From Theobroma cacao (Eukaryota > Streptophyta > Magnoliopsida > Malvales > Malvaceae): a DNA stretch of 64,000 nt. Where the stretch lies: positions 20,138,124 to 20,202,123 of the forward strand of contig NC_030851.1 in NCBI RefSeq assembly GCF_000208745.1, given 5' to 3'. The notes beneath the pieces are model-generated. The model searched no databases. It was not told the origin of the DNA and saw only the letters and a program-made list of their open reading frames with translations. The position numbers and the translations under genes are program-made. This document shows, one piece after another, positions 60,893 to 64,000 of the stretch; the stretch's first letter is position 1; every line of letters begins with the position of its first letter.

Positions 60893-63659
60893 TGTAATAC
60901 CCCGTACTTTGATATGGTGACTAATAAAGCTCATCGGATGCCAATAAAGGTTGATTATAGTGTTTAAAAGTGATGAAAGATAAAAAGAATAGTTTGGGAT
61001 AAAATATTTCGTACGTGAGGAAATAATAATAAAATAATAATATTTTTATCAGAGAAGAAATTACGAGATAAAAAGTGATTCGAAAGTCAATTGAGGCATA
61101 ATAAGGTATTTTGGGTACCAAGGGGACAAAAGGAGACAAGAGAAAATTTTTATAATAAAATAATATTAAAATATTAATATTTTATTCAGTATCGAAATTT
61201 TTCATGAAGAATGAGTATATGGTCAATCTAAGTGGGGGAGAAGAAGAATGAGAAAAATTTTGGAAAAAAATGACGTTAATGGGGTCGCGTGTCTTTATTA
61301 AGTAAAGATAGCGAAAAGAAATAAATATTTTAAATATTATGGGGACACCACGTAGGAGTACAAACTTTATAATTTATTTGTACATGTGTAGAAGAAGATA
61401 ATAGAAGGAAATTGGAGTTAAATGAGTGTTGGGAGGACTAAATTAAAAAGGGAAGAAACTTGGAGGGTAAAATAGTAATTTTACACAAAGTTCGGTCAAA
61501 GCTTCCAAATGAATCTTTGACTTTCATCTTTATCAGCACAAAACCGTCCTTATCTCCTCCAGCAAGATATTTTCTTCTCTTTCTTGAAGCTTCCAACGCC
61601 ATTTTCATGTCAAGTTCATGAAAATCAAATTTTTTTCATGTGATTTTCCTTGTTTCTTCTCATTTCTTTTCTTTTCTTAATTCTTTCTTCTCCAAACTTC
61701 TTGGGCACTAAACTAAACCTAAAGCTTTTAACCCCAATTTTCAGCACATCTAAACCCTAGGAGAAGAAGAAAGAAAAAGAGAGAAAGGAAGAAAAAGTTT
61801 GGTTTTGGTGATTCAAGTAAGGAAATGTAAGGATTTTTGTTTTTGGTTTGAGTAGTCTTTGAAAATGAGTTAGTGACTTAGAGAAATGTCTTATGGCAGC
61901 AAAGATTGGCTTGATTGGAGAAAAATTGGTAACATATAAGCCAATAAACCCGTGGGTACATGAAGGACTCAAAGTGAAAAAAGGAAAATGGTAAGCTTAA
62001 CACTATGTTTTGAAGCCTACGATTAGTTGAATACTGTGAGGAATTAAAGTTGTTGAAAGGATCTATTTGCCTAAGCTAGTTGAAAATTATTAAGATTGTA
62101 TGGCATGTTGTTTGAAAGAAATGAAAAAGGAATATTGTTGATGGAGGATTGAGAAACAAAGTATTGAAAGTTGGATAGATAACGATGCATGTAAACTAGG
62201 AAATAATCGAGTGAAAGTGAGAATGATTGTTGCTACCATATATGTGGATTATGTATGGAAATATAAGACAAATTTGAATGAAAATGGCTAGAAAAGGTTA
62301 ATATGGGTGCTAGAGTCATAATTAAGTTGCATGTAATTATAATTTAAAGAATTACGTAAGTAAAGGATAAAGGCAACTTTGGTAAAAATGTGTCAAGATA
62401 TAAGTCAGTTGACTAAGGATTCGTGATTGAAGGAAAAAGAGAAGTAAGAATGATGTACACTAAAGGTATTGCATTTGAATTGTTGCTAGGAAATACAAAG
62501 GTAAAGTTAGAGCACTATAGTAGCGTGCCGAAGGAAATGATGAGCGATCGGCCAGTAAAAATAGTTAGAGGCACCTCCGAACAAATAGCGACTTAATATG
62601 TCGTTGTTGCCGGGTGAGTGAACTTGCATTTCAAAATGTTTTGGGGAAATATTTACGTGTTTCAATGAATCATTGGGAATTTTATCAGTTTTTGCTTTAA
62701 AATTGCTTGGGAACAAGCCCTTGATAAAATGTTTGATGTTGTGAAATGTGAAATGTGTAAAAGGATGAATCCATATGTTTTTGTATGATGTCGATATATA
62801 TATATATGTATACTATGTCATAAATGGTACCATTGTGTGACAAATGCAACCGTGCATGTGCGGGGTGAATGTGCACTTGCCGGTGATGACGGTGGTAAGA
62901 GAGATGGATGGTGATACTGTCCAGCTATGTGCACGATGTGGTGGGATGCTTGCACATGAGCTGGGTGAGATGGGATGTCCGACTATGTGCACGATGTGGT
63001 GGGATGCACATGAGCTGAGTGAGATGGAATGATTGTTGGAAATTTCCTCTCTTTCAAATTTCATGCTAAATATGGTTCCTTCATCATTAAATGATTTAAT
63101 AACCAGGGGTTAAATGGAGGGATTTTTAATAAGAACTTGAACTAAATGGCATTGTCTTTAAATAAGTGCATCATGTTTTCTAAACCATTCCTTGTCATTG
63201 CTTGTTCTCTTCCTATGTTCACTCACTGAGTTTGTACTCACGTTTTTAAAATTCATGTTTTAGGTTTCCTGAGTTAAAGGTGATTGGATCCTAGTTCAAG
63301 GTGCTCCTCCCTATCCACTGCTCGGTAGGTTTACCATGACATTAAGTATTAGCAACCGTGACTAGAGTCACTCCGTTGACGGTTAAGGCCTAATTATGTG
63401 TATATGAATACTTAAGGTGAAATACTAAGATTCATTTGTCAAGCTATATATGCATATTATGGTAGATGATGCCATTATGAATGCATAATTGGGTTTTATG
63501 AATTGTTTTCAAAGGGACTATATTTAAACATTATGAATCTTAGATTTTAAAGGGATATGAATTACTGTATAAGATTATACAAAGAGGCTTGCTTGGACTT
63601 AGTGGGCTGAGCCCATTGGGCACTTGCACCGGTCATGGCTTGAAAATTGGGCTGTGACA
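60893..63659 (+). mobile_element. Solo LTR of family A (copy A4, mosaic 5' half)
   Basis: 2767 bp, TGTAATACCCCG to 'GGGCTGTGACA', with perfect TSD aataa (60888-60892, 63660-63664). The first 70 bases and the 3' part (62580-63659) match copies A2/A3. The stretch 61140-61400 instead matches family-B LTR sequence: 'AATATTAAAATATTAATATT', 'ATCTAAGTGGGGGAGAAGAA' and 'TTTAAATATTATGG.GACACC'. The frames at 61757-61972 and 62813-63064 are not genes. Confidence 0.85.
62840..63030. repeat. Diverged minisatellite in A4
   Basis: Repeated 'CTATGTGCACGATGTGGTGG' and 'GCACATGAGCTGRGTGAGATGG' units occupy the place of the 45-bp arrays in A2 and A3. Confidence 0.65.
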
Positions 63660-64000
63660 AATAAAGAGGCTTAATATATACCAGTCTTTGAGTATTGTCA
63701 ATGCACTGTCTTGACAATACAATGACCAGGAATAATTTTAAAAACATGGCTTTAATGCATAGTGATCTCATAATTGTCATAACTTTACAATTCTCTTGCA
63801 AGGTCTTTATATTTCATGGGCTTCATCCAATTAATACTTAAGAACTCTTTTTATTGCACTAATATGAATGAAAACCTCTATCACATATTATTATGCGATG
63901 TAGTATGCATTAAATGACGAAATATCTTTTTTGATCAAACTAATTGGTTCAAGGGTATATACCAACAATAAGGTTAATAATGAGTTTGTTTTCTTAAATG

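Larger units (their letters stand above)
59511..63967 (-). mobile_element. Solo LTR, copia type (E), split by A4
   Basis: TGTTGGGATT at 59511 and 'TATACCAACA' ending at 63967 are matching LTR ends. The putative TSD is atacg (59506-59510) against ataag (63968-63972), one mismatch. Without A4 and its TSD copy the LTR is 1685 bp. No internal coding domain is found, so it is taken as a solo LTR. The strand is a guess from resemblance to copia LTRs. Small frames at 60488-60712, 60921-61139 and 63562-63801 lie in LTR sequence. Confidence 0.55.

Noticed and set aside
1..64000. Novel host system, biosynthetic cluster or endogenous DNA virus
   Set aside because: All coding traces fit retrotransposons or a CACTA transposon; no other conserved gene set is visible on either strand.

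Overview
The window is nuclear plant DNA. The transposable elements are those of seed plants: a Sirevirus-type Ty1/copia element, Athila-like and chromovirus Ty3/gypsy elements, and a CACTA (En/Spm-type) transposon. The sequence is AT-rich and the retroelement relics look C-to-T decayed, as expected of methylated pericentromeric DNA. A core eudicot is most likely; I cannot name a genus. I see no host protein-coding gene, rRNA gene, tRNA gene, CRISPR array or viral genome. Every recognisable coding stretch belongs to a transposable element and is broken.

The layout is a stack of nested insertions, most fixed by target-site duplications (TSDs). The deepest layer I can prove is a CACTA transposon on the minus strand, with pieces at about 6479-7612, 20769-21271 and 55008-55440. 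Into it went (i) a solo long terminal repeat (LTR) of family A at 7613-20768 (TSD agtac), itself split by the non-coding long-LTR element B1 at 8760-19514 (TSD gaaat); and (ii) a Sirevirus-like copia element at 21272-55007 (TSD cattc/cgttc, about 9.8 kb net). The Sirevirus polymerase gene is split by an Athila-like element C2 at 25551-39429 (TSD ccatt). C2 in turn holds a family-A solo LTR at 27389-30113 (TSD acaaa) and a 5.6 kb chromovirus at 30193-35839 (TSD ctagt/ctagg). The Sirevirus env-like gene is split by a second long-LTR element, B2, at 43122-53178 (TSD aaatc).

Left flank (1-6478): the end of another family-A LTR inside a decayed Athila-like gag gene, that element's LTR, a further LTR fragment, and a plus-strand env-like relic with a tandem-repeat tail and the start of its LTR. 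Right flank (55441-64000): an AT-rich repeat tract, two head-to-head copia-type LTRs (56180-58605), AT-rich repeats, and a copia-type solo LTR (59511-63967) split by a fourth family-A solo LTR (60893-63659, TSD aataa).

The most notable points are: a long-LTR family seen only as solo LTRs; two related 10 kb elements with 3-4 kb LTRs and no genes; one family-A copy whose 5' half resembles family B; a plant transposon-protein domain that appears in both a gypsy-type and a copia-type element; and clusters of short palindromes in several unrelated LTRs. All boundaries come from reading the sequence by eye. No alignment or database search was run.
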